Numbered from the stretch's first letter, positions 25,613 to 34,813 are shown. The stretch: DNA of 37,363 nucleotides from an uncultured Candidatus Melainabacteria bacterium (GCA_949741915.1 CATJOM010000123.1:1-37363), one strand, 5' to 3'. Program-made: numbers and translations. Notes: generated by a model not told the origin, from the sequence alone.

Positions 25613-26731
25613 ATGAAAGAGAGAGAGAAAATTAAGGCTGCTGTTGTTTTTGGAACAAGGCCCGAAGCAATTAAAATGGCGCCTTTAGTATTGGAATTAA
25701 AAAACAGAGCCGAGATTGAGCCCATTACCATTGTAACTGCGCAGCACAGGCAGATGCTTGATCAGGTTTTAGAGCTTTTTAATATTACGCCCGATTTTGA
25801 CCTGAATTTAATGAAGCCAAATCAGAATTTATGGTCTTTAACATCTGAAATTTTGCTTGAAACTAAGAAAATATTTGATGAGATAAGACCAGATATAGTA
25901 CTTGTTCATGGAGACACTACAACGGCATTTGGTGCTGCTTTGAGCGCTTTTTATGGAAGAATTCCCGTAGGACATGTGGAGGCAGGACTGCGCACATTTA
26001 ATAAAGATTATCCATTCCCCGAAGAAATTAACCGGGTTTTAGCGGATGCGGTTTCTGATTTGCATTTTGCACCGACAGATGGGGCGGTTGAAAACCTACT
26101 TAAATCTGGAATAAAGAACGATGGCGGCATCTATAAAACTGGAAACACTGTAATAGATGCACTTTTACATACAATAAAAAAAGATGTTGACCTGTCATAC
26201 ATTGCCTTAGAGCCAAATTTAAAAACCATACTTTTAACATCACACAGACGTGAAAATTTTGGCAAACCGCTTGAAAATATTTGTGATGCCATTATTGAAT
26301 TAATCAATAACAATAAGGATATCCAGGTAGTATATCCTGTACATTTAAATCCAAATGTACAAAAGACAGTTCACAATAAGCTCGATAAGATTAAAAGGGT
26401 GAAATTAATCAACCCGCTTGATTATGCTCCGTTTACACATTTAATGAAAAGAGCGCATATAATTTTGACAGATTCAGGCGGAGTACAGGAAGAGGCACCG
26501 TCTTTAGGGGTGCCAGTGCTTGTTTTAAGGGATGAAACCGAAAGGCCTGAGGCTCTAGAATATGGCTGCGTGAAGCTTGCAGGCACAGACAAGGGTAAAA
26601 TTGTATCGCTTGTACAAAAATTATTAGATGATAATGATTTTTACAATTCAATGAAGCAAGCTGTAAATCCTTATGGTGATGGTTTAGCATCGAAACATAT
26701 TACAGATATAATCATTAACAAGTTTAGATAA
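25613..26731 (+). CDS. wecB: UDP-N-acetylglucosamine 2-epimerase (non-hydrolysing)
   Basis: WecB interconverts UDP-GlcNAc and UDP-ManNAc for surface polysaccharides. The 372-residue protein has GTRPEAIKMAP (14-24), HGDTTTAF (99-106), HVEAGLRT (121-128, Glu123), FPEEINR (135-141), TSHRREN and DSGGVQEEAPSLGVP, all hallmarks of the family's GT-B fold. The ATG at 25613 fits the usual N-terminus; an in-frame TTG at 25568 would add 15 atypical residues across the promoter. There is no ribosome site, and the promoter places the transcript start at the ATG. It stands alone, without wecC or glycosyltransferase neighbours. Confidence 0.93.
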   Translation: MKEREKIKAAVVFGTRPEAIKMAPLVLELKNRAEIEPITIVTAQHRQMLDQVLELFNITPDFDLNLMKPNQNLWSLTSEILLETKKIFDEIRPDIVLVHGDTTTAFGAALSAFYGRIPVGHVEAGLRTFNKDYPFPEEINRVLADAVSDLHFAPTDGAVENLLKSGIKNDGGIYKTGNTVIDALLHTIKKDVDLSYIALEPNLKTILLTSHRRENFGKPLENICDAIIELINNNKDIQVVYPVHLNPNVQKTVHNKLDKIKRVKLINPLDYAPFTHLMKRAHIILTDSGGVQEEAPSLGVPVLVLRDETERPEALEYGCVKLAGTDKGKIVSLVQKLLDDNDFYNSMKQAVNPYGDGLASKHITDIIINKFR

Positions 26732-26917
26732 AGCGACGAAATAGTATCTATTTTTTGTAAAATTCAAACTCCTTTGCAGATATTTGCAAAATGCTTAATA
26801 TACAAGGATATATGCAAGTATAAAAATGAGAGGAAAGACAGAGTGACATTTTTAATGCTGTAACCATTTTAGCAAACCTTAACTTGAAAAATATACTATT
26901 ACTACATGCTGTCACTA

Positions 26918-26944
26918 TGTCAGTATAAATAATTTATACTGACA
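26918..26944. repeat. 27-bp palindrome with perfect 12-bp arms
   Basis: TGTCAGTATAAA and TTTATACTGACA flank a three-base centre (TAA). Neither side carries a T run, so a terminator is unlikely. It sits about 190 bases after wecB in a non-coding stretch and looks like a protein-binding site or a small RNA hairpin. Confidence 0.65.
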
Positions 26945-26991
26945 GTAAGAAAGATTGAGTGTAGATTTTTATACTTAAGATGTTTAAAATA

Positions 26992-27046
26992 AAAATCCGC
27001 TTTAAAGTTTTATTGAAATGTTCAATAAACAATACAAGCGGATTTT
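26992..27046 (-). terminator. Bidirectional rho-independent terminator of the ribosomal operon
   Basis: AAAATCCGCTT (26992-27002) pairs perfectly with AAGCGGATTTT (27036-27046). An inner stem, TTTATTG/CAATAAA (27009-27029), extends it. On the minus strand a TTTTTATTTT tract follows, so it ends the infA-rpsI operon. On the plus strand TTTTAATATTTT follows, so it can also stop wecB read-through. Confidence 0.8.
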
Positions 27047-27154
27047 AATATTTTCATATTTTGCCTTAAAGAATCATTTACAAAATAGATAACAGTTTCA
27101 ATTAAAGAAATTTGGCGCAATTTAAAAAATAATGCAACAAATCCCTTAAGCAGA

Positions 27155-27571
27155 TTATCTCTTTGAGAATTGGAATCTTTTTCTTGCTCTTTTTCTGCCG
27201 TATTTTTTACGCTCTTTGATTCTGGCATCACGGGTTAGTAAGCCTTCTTGCTTTAAAACAGGCTTATATTCTTCATTCATAGAAAGAAGAGCACGTGAAA
27301 TAGCATGTTTAATAGCATCAGCCTGAGCGCTAACACCACCGCCAACTGCCTTTACATTGACATCAAGTTTATCTTGATTATCAGTTAAAACAAGTGGTCT
27401 AAAGATAGTCATTTCAAGACTTGGACGGTTTCCAAAATAGCCTCTCAGAGTTTTTCCGTTAACAAAAACACGCCCCTTACCAGAAAAAACTTTTGCAACG
27501 GCAATTGAACATTTTCTTCTACCCGTTTTTACAACTTCATTTCTGTTTTCATTTTTATTATCAGTCGGCAT
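27155..27571 (-). CDS. rpsI: Ribosomal protein S9 (uS9)
   Basis: S9 is a small-subunit protein whose C-terminal tail reaches the P-site tRNA. The 138-residue product has the GRRKCSIAVAKV start, the GGGVSAQADAIKHAISRAL core and the family's basic end KRARKRFQFSKR with terminal Lys-Arg. The N-terminal 13 residues (Asn/Glu-rich) are an extension beyond the core. Its ATG overlaps the rplM stop by one base (TAATG), so translation is coupled. It is the last gene of the operon, about 110 bases before the terminator. Confidence 0.97.
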   Translation of the reverse strand: MPTDNKNENRNEVVKTGRRKCSIAVAKVFSGKGRVFVNGKTLRGYFGNRPSLEMTIFRPLVLTDNQDKLDVNVKAVGGGVSAQADAIKHAISRALLSMNEEYKPVLKQEGLLTRDARIKERKKYGRKRARKRFQFSKR

Positions 27572-28014
27572 TATTTATTTTCTCCTTTGATTTCATATTT
27601 TTCAGGTTTTTGAGCTGCATGCGGATGTTCATTGCCAGCATATACTTTTAATTTTGTAAACTGCTCTGCACCTAGAGTATTCTTTGGAAGCATGCCTTTA
27701 ACGGCCTTTTCAATAGGTAGTCTTGCATCTTTTTCCACAAGTTCTCTAAAGCTTGCACTTCTAAAACCGCCAGGATAGCCTGTATGATGATAATACATTT
27801 TATCGGTTTCTTTTTTACCTGTAACAAGTACTTTATCTGCATTTATAACAACCACAAAATCACCAGTATCAACGTTTGGTGTATATTGGGGCTTATGCTT
27901 GCCGCGAAGAAGGTTTGCAGCAATAACAGCCAATCTGCCGAGCGGTACTCCGTCAGCATCAATTAAATGCCATTTTCTTTCAACTTCAAGCGGTTTTGCG
28001 CTAAATGTCTTCAT
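27571..28014 (-). CDS. rplM: Ribosomal protein L13 (uL13)
   Basis: L13 is an early-assembling large-subunit protein. The 147-residue product has [16 protein letters not shown] (15-30), [22 protein letters not shown] and [12 protein letters not shown], all family hallmarks. The start lies inside the 3' end of truA (14-base overlap), so the two are translated together. The rplM-rpsI pair is near universal. Confidence 0.97.
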   Translation of the reverse strand: MKTFSAKPLEVERKWHLIDADGVPLGRLAVIAANLLRGKHKPQYTPNVDTGDFVVVINADKVLVTGKKETDKMYYHHTGYPGGFRSASFRELVEKDARLPIEKAVKGMLPKNTLGAEQFTKLKVYAGNEHPHAAQKPEKYEIKGENK

Positions 28015-28813
28015 TTATTTGCCTTTCCTTAATTAATTGTTTTATGTAATTCTGAGGATTAATATACCCTGTTTCAATTAACGTCAAGCCATAAGGCTCA
28101 ACATTATGTCCAGCAAGGGCTCTGTTTTTAGAATTAAGAATTTTAACCATCGCAGAAGCATCAAGATTATTTTTCTCAATCATAAGAAGTGTTCCAACTA
28201 TAGCTCTTACCATATTGTAGAGAAAACGATTACCTACAATATTAATCTCCAAATAACAACCTTTGATATTTTTATCTATTTGCTTTTTTATTACATTTGC
28301 GAAATAAATTTTGCAAATTGAGGATGGATTATCAGAGATGGACTTAAATGCACTAAAATCATGCTCGCCAATTAATTTTGAAATACATTCATTCATTAGA
28401 TTGCAATTCAGAGGTTTTCTAATCAGGAGAACATTTTTATTAAATACCGGCTTAATAAGAGAGTTTCTGATAACATACCTGTAATGCCTGAAAGTTGCAT
28501 TTTTTTGAGAATGAAACGAGCTTTCAACTTTTTGGACTCTGAAAACAGAGATATCTTGCGGCAATATACCGTTTATAGAATTCAAAAATTTTGATTCATC
28601 TATCAAAACAGCAGAGTCAAAATGAGCAGTATGGCACTTTGCGCTAACGCCCCTGTCGAGTCTGCCAGCCATAACAATTTTAGTGCTATTGTTTTTTATC
28701 AAGGTACAAATTGTTTTATTAAGTTCTTCTTGAACTGTTCTTTTATCCGGCTGAATTTGTGAACCGAAAAAATTTCTTCCATCAAATTCAAAGCTTATCA
28801 GATATCTTGGCAT
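28001..28813 (-). CDS. truA: tRNA pseudouridine synthase A
   Basis: TruA makes pseudouridine at positions 38-40 of tRNA anticodon arms. The 270-residue length is normal. The catalytic loop reads [10 protein letters not shown] (49-58) with Asp53; the usual form is GRTDAGVHA, so Thr, Ala and His of the consensus are replaced while Arg51, Asp53 and Gly-Val remain. FRHYRYVI and the C-terminal [13 protein letters not shown] are typical. Its position between rplQ and rplM is a common arrangement outside the proteobacteria. It overlaps rplM by 14 bases. Confidence 0.93.
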   Translation of the reverse strand: MPRYLISFEFDGRNFFGSQIQPDKRTVQEELNKTICTLIKNNSTKIVMAGRLDRGVSAKCHTAHFDSAVLIDESKFLNSINGILPQDISVFRVQKVESSFHSQKNATFRHYRYVIRNSLIKPVFNKNVLLIRKPLNCNLMNECISKLIGEHDFSAFKSISDNPSSICKIYFANVIKKQIDKNIKGCYLEINIVGNRFLYNMVRAIVGTLLMIEKNNLDASAMVKILNSKNRALAGHNVEPYGLTLIETGYINPQNYIKQLIKERQINEDI

Positions 28814-28828
28814 AATTTATTAATAAAA

Positions 28829-29257
28829 TTAAGATAACTGAATAAGAGCCATCTCAGAGGCATCGCCACGTCTTGGGGTTAAACGGAAAATTTTTGTATA
28901 ACCACCATTTCTTGTAGCGTATTTTTTACCAATAACTGTAAATAATTGCCTTAAAACAGTTTGTTTTGGATGCTTAGCACCTTCGGGCAGCGTATCATAC
29001 AATTCGCCGGTTTCAAGGTTGATGAATTTATCAGTTTCTTTATCAAAAATATGTCTTGCAGCCTGTCTTCTTGAAGCAAGATCACCTTTTTTTGCAAAAG
29101 TTATAAGATTTTCAGCAAATGGTTTTAGGGCTTTTGCTCTAGCCATTGTGGTTTTTATCTCACCATGAAGAAATAACTCAGATGCTAAAGATCTTAAAAG
29201 AGCAGTTCTCTGATCTGCAGCAAGTCCTAAATGATGTTTTTTACACTGGTGTCTCAT
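28829..29257 (-). CDS. rplQ: Ribosomal protein L17 (bL17)
   Basis: This 142-residue large-subunit protein begins MRHQCKKHHLGLAADQRTAL, close to the family's MRHRKxGRKLGRxxxHR pattern, and contains the LRSLASELFLHGEIKTT segment and the C-terminal YTKIFRLTPRRGDAS. It directly follows rpoA, the standard order of the alpha operon. Confidence 0.96.
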   Translation of the reverse strand: MRHQCKKHHLGLAADQRTALLRSLASELFLHGEIKTTMARAKALKPFAENLITFAKKGDLASRRQAARHIFDKETDKFINLETGELYDTLPEGAKHPKQTVLRQLFTVIGKKYATRNGGYTKIFRLTPRRGDASEMALIQLS

Positions 29258-29281
29258 TTTATTATTCCTTTATTATTATTT

Positions 29282-30262
29282 TTATATAAGTTCCATATCA
29301 TCCACACCTTCAGGATTTGGCTGAAGGTCTAGACCGAGCTCATGTAATTTTTCAATAACCTCATCTGAAGATTTTTTACCAAAATTTTTGATATTTAACA
29401 AATCATGTTCAGATTTCTTCAAAAGTTCAGCCATAGAGTTGATGCTTGCCCTCTTTAAACAATTGTAAGCTCTCACTGAAAGTTCTAGATCTTCAATTGT
29501 AAACGACGGTGTTTGCTCGGAATCATCCTCAATTAAATTATTTTCCTCGAGCGCAGCAACACCAATAGGTTGCCCTGTAATTGAAGCAATTTGTCTAAAA
29601 TGATCAATCAATAAAGTAGCAGCCTTGCTTAAAGCTTGGTTAACATCAACTGAACCATTAGACCAAATTTCAAGAGTCAACTTGTCATAATCGATAACTT
29701 CGCCAACACGCGCTGGTTCAACAATATAAGCTACCCTCTTGATAGGCATAAACGCAGCATCAATAGGAAGCATATCAATGGGCAGTCCGTTTTTCTGATC
29801 TTTTAAAACATCAACTGCAACATATCCCTTGCCAACTTCAACAACAATATCAGCGTGGAATGAACCGCCTTCAGCAATTGTACAGATAACACAATCAGGA
29901 TTAACGATTTTTACACCAGAAGGCAGTTGAATATCAGAAGCCAAAACTGGTCCAGGTTTCGTAGCATCAATTCTTAGATGTTGAATTTCATCTGTTTCAG
30001 TTTTTACAACCAAACCTTTTAAATTCAACATAATATCGATTACATCTTCAACGATACCAGGTATAGAGGTATATTCATGGGTGATACCTTCAATTCTTAC
30101 AGATGTAACTGCTGCACCCTCAAGACTAGATAATAAAACCCTTCTTAATGAATTACCAATTGTAGCGCCAAAACCTCTTTCAAGGGGTTCAATAACAAAC
30201 TTCCCGTATTGAGAACCATCAGAGCTAGTGGTTGTATTAACATTTTTAATTTTAAGTTCCAT
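29282..30262 (-). CDS. rpoA: RNA polymerase alpha subunit
   Basis: Alpha forms the dimer on which beta and beta' assemble, and its C-terminal domain contacts promoter DNA and regulators. The 326-residue product has the N-terminal dimer domain (about 1-230, with FVIEPLERGFGATIGNSLRR) and, after an acidic linker near 245, the C-terminal helix-hairpin-helix domain with NIKNFGKKSSDEV. It lies between rpsD and rplQ. Length is normal. Confidence 0.98.
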   Translation of the reverse strand: MELKIKNVNTTTSSDGSQYGKFVIEPLERGFGATIGNSLRRVLLSSLEGAAVTSVRIEGITHEYTSIPGIVEDVIDIMLNLKGLVVKTETDEIQHLRIDATKPGPVLASDIQLPSGVKIVNPDCVICTIAEGGSFHADIVVEVGKGYVAVDVLKDQKNGLPIDMLPIDAAFMPIKRVAYIVEPARVGEVIDYDKLTLEIWSNGSVDVNQALSKAATLLIDHFRQIASITGQPIGVAALEENNLIEDDSEQTPSFTIEDLELSVRAYNCLKRASINSMAELLKKSEHDLLNIKNFGKKSSDEVIEKLHELGLDLQPNPEGVDDMELI

Positions 30263-30283
30263 ACTGCTATTTTCTCCTAATTA

Positions 30284-30886
30284 CTATTTAGAGTAGTACT
30301 CAATTACGAGCTGTTCTTTAAACTCAGGATCCATCTCTTCTCTGTTTGGCACTCTGTCAAATGTAATCTTGCAATCTTTATTATCAACAGTAAGCCAAGC
30401 ATAGCTTAAAGCCATATCAATTGAATCTACAACTGATTTAATATAATTTTTGCTTGCTTCTTTTATAGTTACAACATCACCTTCTTTTAAAATATATGAA
30501 GGAATATCTACTTTTTTATCATTTACAAGAACGTGCCCATGGTTTACGATTTGCCTAGCTTGACGTCTTGTGATAGCAAAGCCACCTCTGAAAACAACGT
30601 TATCTAAACGGCTTTCCAATGTTTGCAGCATAACTGTGCCAGTAACGCCAGTTTTTCTTGAAGCGTTTCTGTAATATCTAGCAAACTGTTTTTCACTCAC
30701 CAAATAGGTTAAACGAATTTTTTGTTTTTCCTTCAGCTGCAAAGCATAATCAGAAGGTTTCTTTCTAAGAGCGCCATGCTGACCAGAGGCATTTTGTCTC
30801 ATAGAAGATGTAAGTTTCCTGTTTGATAAATCCTTTACACCATAATTTCTGAATAATTTATTTGTTGGTCCATTATATTTAGCCAA
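30284..30886 (-). CDS. rpsD: Ribosomal protein S4 (uS4)
   Basis: S4 starts assembly of the small-subunit body and in many bacteria represses its own operon. The 200-residue product has the S4 RNA-binding domain (about 92-155) with LESRLDNVVFRGGFAITR and RQARQIVNHGHVLVN. The N-terminal region lacks the four-Cys zinc site of some homologues. A 94-base gap to rpsK contains the palindrome TTCCAGCTGGAA (30924-30935). Confidence 0.97.
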   Translation of the reverse strand: MAKYNGPTNKLFRNYGVKDLSNRKLTSSMRQNASGQHGALRKKPSDYALQLKEKQKIRLTYLVSEKQFARYYRNASRKTGVTGTVMLQTLESRLDNVVFRGGFAITRRQARQIVNHGHVLVNDKKVDIPSYILKEGDVVTIKEASKNYIKSVVDSIDMALSYAWLTVDNKDCKITFDRVPNREEMDPEFKEQLVIEYYSK

Positions 30887-30980
30887 TTTTAGCTCCTTTT
30901 GTTAGTTTTATAATTACTTTTTATTCCAGCTGGAACAATGATTATTTCATCAATAAAATCGTCCAGCAGTTTGCAAAATT

Positions 30981-31367
30981 TTATACTCTACGTTTTTTAG
31001 GAGGACGGCAGCCATTATGAGGAATGGGTGTTACATCCTTTATTAACGTAATCTCAAGGCCTGCTGCCTGGATAGCCCTAATAGCTGTCTCACGACCTGA
31101 GCCAGGACCTTTAATGTAGACTTCAACTTTTTTCATACCTTGATCAACTGACTTCTTGGCAACTAATTCGGCAGCAGACTGTGCAGCGAATGGAGTACCT
31201 TTTCTAGCACCTTTAAAACCACATGCACCAGCAGAAGCCCAAGCTACTGCATTTCCCTGGGTATCAGTTGAGGTTACAATAGTGTTATTAAAAGTAGACT
31301 GGATATGAACAACACCTTGTAATATATTCTTTCTTTCTTTCTTCTTAGTTTTAGTTGGTTTAGCCAT
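30981..31367 (-). CDS. rpsK: Ribosomal protein S11 (uS11)
   Basis: S11 lines the platform near the mRNA exit path. The 128-residue product has [34 protein letters not shown] and the C-terminal [18 protein letters not shown], all characteristic. It lies 47 bases after rpsM. Confidence 0.97.
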   Translation of the reverse strand: MAKPTKTKKKERKNILQGVVHIQSTFNNTIVTSTDTQGNAVAWASAGACGFKGARKGTPFAAQSAAELVAKKSVDQGMKKVEVYIKGPGSGRETAIRAIQAAGLEITLIKDVTPIPHNGCRPPKKRRV

Positions 31368-31414
31368 TATATTTTCTTCCTTTTAATCGTTTAAATTCTT
31401 AGAGTAAACATTAA

Positions 31415-31786
31415 TTAAGCCGTTTTCTTTTTAGCTATAGGGCCAGTCTTTTTGCCTCTTCTAGTTCTAGCATTAGTTTTAGTTCTCTGGCCTCTTACAG
31501 GAAGTTTTCTTCTATGTCTTTGGCCTCTATATGAACCGATTTCAGACAACCTTTTGATATTTAATGATTCTTCTCTTTTTAAATCACCTTCAACGGTATA
31601 ATGCGCTATTTCATTTCTCAATTTTTTAATATCATCATCGGTCAAATCATCAGTTCTTAAGTCTTCTGAAACACCTGCGGCTTTCAGAATATTTTTACTT
31701 CTGGTAGGACCTATACCGTATATATAAGTCAAAGCTATAATCATTCTTTTGTTACGGGGTAAATCCACCCCAGACAATCTTGCCAT
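31415..31786 (-). CDS. rpsM: Ribosomal protein S13 (uS13)
   Basis: S13 sits in the head of the small subunit and contacts L5 and P-site tRNA. The 123-residue product has [49 protein letters not shown] and a Lys-rich tail, as expected. It is separated from rpmJ by an unusually long 161-base gap, a possible site for the S4-type translational control known for alpha operons; no structure was resolved. Confidence 0.97.
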   Translation of the reverse strand: MARLSGVDLPRNKRMIIALTYIYGIGPTRSKNILKAAGVSEDLRTDDLTDDDIKKLRNEIAHYTVEGDLKREESLNIKRLSEIGSYRGQRHRRKLPVRGQRTKTNARTRRGKKTGPIAKKKTA

Positions 31787-31947
31787 ATTGTTTTATTCTC
31801 CTTTGATTTAGTTTTTTGTTTTATTTTTGCGAGTTACAGTCTTATGTCATCCCGCTAAAATGTTGTTTGCTGTACAGGTTTTATGCACACTTTTAGCTTT
31901 CTGCTTTGTATCGGGTGCATCCAAGGAACTAAGACTTGGAGTACTTA

Positions 31948-32064
31948 TTATCCTTGTCTTTGTTTGTGTTTAGGGTATTTTTTACAAACTACTGTTACCC
32001 TGCCTCTTCTTTTAATGATTTTGCAATCTTTGCAAATTGGTTTTACTGAAGCTCTAACTTTCAT
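31948..32064 (-). CDS. rpmJ: Ribosomal protein L36 (bL36)
   Basis: This 38-residue gene is easy to miss. The product starts [15 protein letters not shown] and ends [12 protein letters not shown], the standard L36 sequence. Cys11, Cys14, Cys27 and His33 form the zinc site, so this is the zinc-binding (C+) form. AAGGG lies 8 bases before the ATG. It sits 20 bases after infA, its usual place. Confidence 0.95.
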   Translation of the reverse strand: MKVRASVKPICKDCKIIKRRGRVTVVCKKYPKHKQRQG

Positions 32065-32084
32065 TATGTTTTCCCTTTATTTTA

Positions 32085-32300
32085 TTATTTTAGCCTGTAA
32101 GTAATTCTTCCTCTGGTTAAATCATATGGTGTCATTTCCACCTTTACCTTGTCGCCGGGAAGGATCCTGATGAAATTTTTTCTGATTTTACCTGATATAT
32201 GTGCAAGAATCTCGTGACCATTTTCAAGCTCTACCCTAAACATGGCATTTGGCATAGCCTCTAAAATCGTACCTTCAAATTCAATTACATCTTTTGACAT
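32085..32300 (-). CDS. infA: Translation initiation factor IF-1
   Basis: IF-1 occupies the A site of the small subunit during initiation. The 71-residue product starts [19 protein letters not shown] and contains [19 protein letters not shown] and ends GRITYRLK, a complete OB-fold protein. AAGGAATAAA before the ATG at 32300 fixes the start; an upstream in-frame ATG at 32351 would add 17 unlikely residues across the leader. It is the first gene of the ten-gene operon running to rpsI. Confidence 0.96.
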   Translation of the reverse strand: MSKDVIEFEGTILEAMPNAMFRVELENGHEILAHISGKIRKNFIRILPGDKVKVEMTPYDLTRGRITYRLK

Positions 32301-32342
32301 TTTATTCCTTTTATTTGCATGACAATTTATCAGATAAAAATA

Positions 32343-32370
32343 ATCATACATGTTAAATATTTAAAAGCAA
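32343..32370 (-). promoter_or_regulatory. Promoter of the infA-rpsI operon
   Basis: On the minus strand TTGCTT (32370-32365), 16 bases, then TATGAT (32348-32343). The predicted start near 32336 gives a leader of about 36 bases to infA. Box and spacing quality are fair. Confidence 0.5.
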
Positions 32371-32630
32371 GGGTTTTTTGAGGTTTTTGAGTAAATTTTG
32401 CACTATTTTGAATTGATTATTTTTTTAAATATTAGTTATATAACATTATCTTGCAATGTTCAAAAGAAGCATCATCATTGAATTTTAGAGTTTAAATATT
32501 AATATTTGTAAATTTTTTATTATTTCTTTTATTTAATTAAACAATTATATTTAGCAATGTAACAAAAATAATAATGCAAAATAGATTCAAAGATGATACA
32601 ATTAACGAAAATAAAAAGGGAAGAATAAAA

Positions 32631-33674
32631 ATGTCGTTTAGAGAAGTTTATCAGGATAAGATTAACAAATTTATAGAACTAACAAGAGGATATACATTAC
32701 CCACATCAATGGCACCGTGGTTTGTGGCAGCTGCAGCGGCATCTGTCTCAGGGCATTATTACAGTGATATTAAAATTAAACTTTTTACGACGCTTTTGAG
32801 CTTTGTCGCCATTATTTGCATCCATTTAGGAGTAAATCTGCTTGATGATTATATTGATATAAATAAAAAAATAAAAAACGGAACACCTTTGAGAGATATA
32901 AAATTTCATGACAAGGCAAGAAATAAAGGCAGGCTAATCATTAATGGTACTTTTTCGCTTGAAAATGTAAGATTAATATTATATATACTTTTTGGCATTG
33001 GAATTACTGCAGGTACATTTTTTACATATCTTTACGGGATGCGAATTCCTGCTATTGCTGGTATTGCCGGCATATTATGTCTGTTTTATCCGTTTTCTTC
33101 AAAATTTTGCCTTGGGGAAATTATTATTGGAATTATATTTGGTCCATTGCTTGTAATGGGTACATACATTGCACTATGCGGACGTTTTTCAATTCCGCTT
33201 TTGATTTTATCAATTGCTATAGGACTAATGATTGTTGTTTTATCAGAAGCCCATAATGTTATGGATTTTGATTATGATAAAAAAACAGACAAAAAAACTT
33301 TGTGCACACTTATTGGTACAAAAAAAGGCTCCTTGGTTCTAATAGCTTTCGAGATTTTGAGCGCATATGCAATAGTATTATATTTAGCTATCAGCGGTCA
33401 GTTTTCGTATTGGATTTTACTCAGCATATTATTTACAACACCATTAAATGTAAAGCTTATCGCTTCCTTGAATGATTATAATAATGTTAAAGATTTGAAG
33501 TTTATTCCAAAATGGTATCTTGGCCCGATGGATAACTGGGATATCATTCAAAAAGAAAGACTTGAGTATTTTATGTACAGATTTTATATAGCACGCAATA
33601 TAGGATTTATTTTCTGTGTTACGCTTGCCGTAGTATGCTTTTTTACGATAAAGGTTAATTATATCTATATTTAG
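32631..33674 (+). CDS. UbiA-family prenyltransferase (MenA-like)
   Basis: UbiA enzymes attach a polyprenyl chain to an acceptor in the membrane. The 347-residue protein has about eight to nine membrane helices and both Asp-rich motifs: NLLDDYID (69-76) and DFDYDKKTD (212-220). TRGYTLPTSMAPW near the N-terminus resembles the RPxTLPAS start of MenA, so a naphthoquinone step is possible, but other acceptors cannot be excluded. I chose the ATG at 32631, with AAGGGAAG about 9 bases upstream, over the in-frame ATG at 32574, which lacks a ribosome site. The PEBP-like gene follows after 8 bases. Confidence 0.85.
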   Translation: MSFREVYQDKINKFIELTRGYTLPTSMAPWFVAAAAASVSGHYYSDIKIKLFTTLLSFVAIICIHLGVNLLDDYIDINKKIKNGTPLRDIKFHDKARNKGRLIINGTFSLENVRLILYILFGIGITAGTFFTYLYGMRIPAIAGIAGILCLFYPFSSKFCLGEIIIGIIFGPLLVMGTYIALCGRFSIPLLILSIAIGLMIVVLSEAHNVMDFDYDKKTDKKTLCTLIGTKKGSLVLIAFEILSAYAIVLYLAISGQFSYWILLSILFTTPLNVKLIASLNDYNNVKDLKFIPKWYLGPMDNWDIIQKERLEYFMYRFYIARNIGFIFCVTLAVVCFFTIKVNYIYI

Positions 33675-33682
33675 GAATAACT

Positions 33683-34234
33683 ATGAAGTTTAAGTTTTTA
33701 AGTATTTTAATAGTATTTAGTATTTTAGGAGCAGCTTTTATGCAAAACAGCGCAGCACAAGGTTTCATAATTACCTCGGGTTCATTTTCAAACGGACAAA
33801 CTTTGCCTAATGAACAGATACATGGTAATTTCGGGTGTACAGGCAAAAATATTTCTCCTGATTTACAATGGAATGGGGCACCAAAGGACACTAAAAGCTT
33901 CGCCTTAATTGTTCACGACCCTGATGCACCAAGACCAAATGGCTGGTATCACTGGATTGTTTTAAACATTCCCGCAAATACAAAAGGATTCAAACAGGGG
34001 CAAAAAATTCATCCGCCAATGGTTGAAGCAAAAAATGACTTTGGCTCAACCCAGTATGGAGGGGCCTGCCCACCAAAGGGACATGGACTTCATCATTATA
34101 ATTTTACAATTTATGCACTTGACACCCCAACACTTGTGATAACAGGAGCAAGCACGCCAAATTCACTTGAAAGACTTGTAAAACAAAGAGCTCTTGCAAG
34201 TGCAACAATAACTGCTACATATGGTAGAGAGTAG
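33683..34234 (+). CDS. YbhB/YbcL-type PEBP-like exported protein
   Basis: The 183-residue protein has a signal peptide (about 1-25, cut after Ser-Ala-Ala or the following Gln) and then the phosphatidylethanolamine-binding fold: NISPDLQWNGAP, HDPDAP (78-83), GWYHWIV (87-93) and GGACPPKGHGLHHY. These residues form the ligand pocket of the Raf-kinase-inhibitor-like family, whose bacterial role is poorly defined. Cys52 and Cys129 could form a disulfide in the periplasm. AGGA before the ATG and the 8-base gap put it in an operon with the UbiA-type gene. Confidence 0.92.
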   Translation: MKFKFLSILIVFSILGAAFMQNSAAQGFIITSGSFSNGQTLPNEQIHGNFGCTGKNISPDLQWNGAPKDTKSFALIVHDPDAPRPNGWYHWIVLNIPANTKGFKQGQKIHPPMVEAKNDFGSTQYGGACPPKGHGLHHYNFTIYALDTPTLVITGASTPNSLERLVKQRALASATITATYGRE

Positions 34235-34287
34235 TCTTATAAAAATTGTAACGAAATATTAAACAAAATTTTGTAATTTTAGCAATT

Positions 34288-34316
34288 TTTAACTCGATAT
34301 AAACTTTATATATACA
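34288..34316 (+). promoter_or_regulatory. Promoter of the small gene at 34360
   Basis: TTTAAC (34288-34293), 17 bases, then TATACA (34311-34316). The predicted start near 34323 gives a leader of about 37 bases. Confidence 0.45.
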
Positions 34317-34359
34317 AGAGATATTAAGAGTAGATATAAAGAGTAAAACGAGAGTAAAA

Positions 34360-34659
34360 ATGACAAATTTACAAATTGAAAAAACAAGCGCAAGAACAAT
34401 TGCTACCGACATTCAAAGCAGAATGACAAACCCGTTCGGCATCGGCAGTGTAAAACTATTCGAGAATTATCAGTCCCAAAATATGTCAAACGGTCAAGAA
34501 ATTGAAGAAAACCAATACAAAAACTTGCAAAAAGCTGAATCAAACTACTTTCTTGCAGGAACAAGTCTTGGTAAGTCAAATGCGATTAAACAATTCAATA
34601 TGATTGCAAAAATGCAGGGCTACGACAGAGTAAGCACCCTTCATAGGCATGATATATAA
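34360..34659 (+). CDS. Small hypothetical protein
   Basis: The 99-residue protein is polar, with Gln/Asn-rich stretches and no membrane helix or signal peptide. NPFGIGSVKLF (24-34) has a Phe-Gly element loosely like the N-terminal motif of other proteins in the window. The C-terminal half (KSNAIKQFNMIAKMQGYDRV) is probably helical. It has its own promoter and a GAGAG ribosome site. No family is recognised. Confidence 0.65.
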   Translation: MTNLQIEKTSARTIATDIQSRMTNPFGIGSVKLFENYQSQNMSNGQEIEENQYKNLQKAESNYFLAGTSLGKSNAIKQFNMIAKMQGYDRVSTLHRHDI

Positions 34660-34801
34660 ACTAAAATATATTAGAGAGCAAAAAGAGGCAGCCTATACAA
34701 CAGAACACCTTGGATAGTCATCTATATAAAAGTCTGCTGTGGTATCCTGGGTTTAGCAAAATTTTTGCAACATTAAAAGTGCAGCAATTTTTTATTTGCT
34801 A

Positions 34802-34807
34802 TATAAT
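34802..34807 (+). promoter_or_regulatory. -10 box of lepA, probably leaderless
   Basis: A perfect TATAAT ends 6 bases before the lepA ATG at 34814. No Shine-Dalgarno lies between, and the expected start falls on or beside the ATG. No good -35 is visible at 16-18 bases. Confidence 0.45.
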
Positions 34808-34813
34808 TTTCTT

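Noticed and set aside
32574-32630. Upstream ATG for the UbiA-type gene
   Set aside because: There is no ribosome site there, while the ATG at 32631 has AAGGGAAG and a family-like N-terminus.
34796-34813. TTG start six codons upstream of lepA
   Set aside because: It would put the -10 box inside the coding region, and the family N-terminus fits the ATG at 34814.
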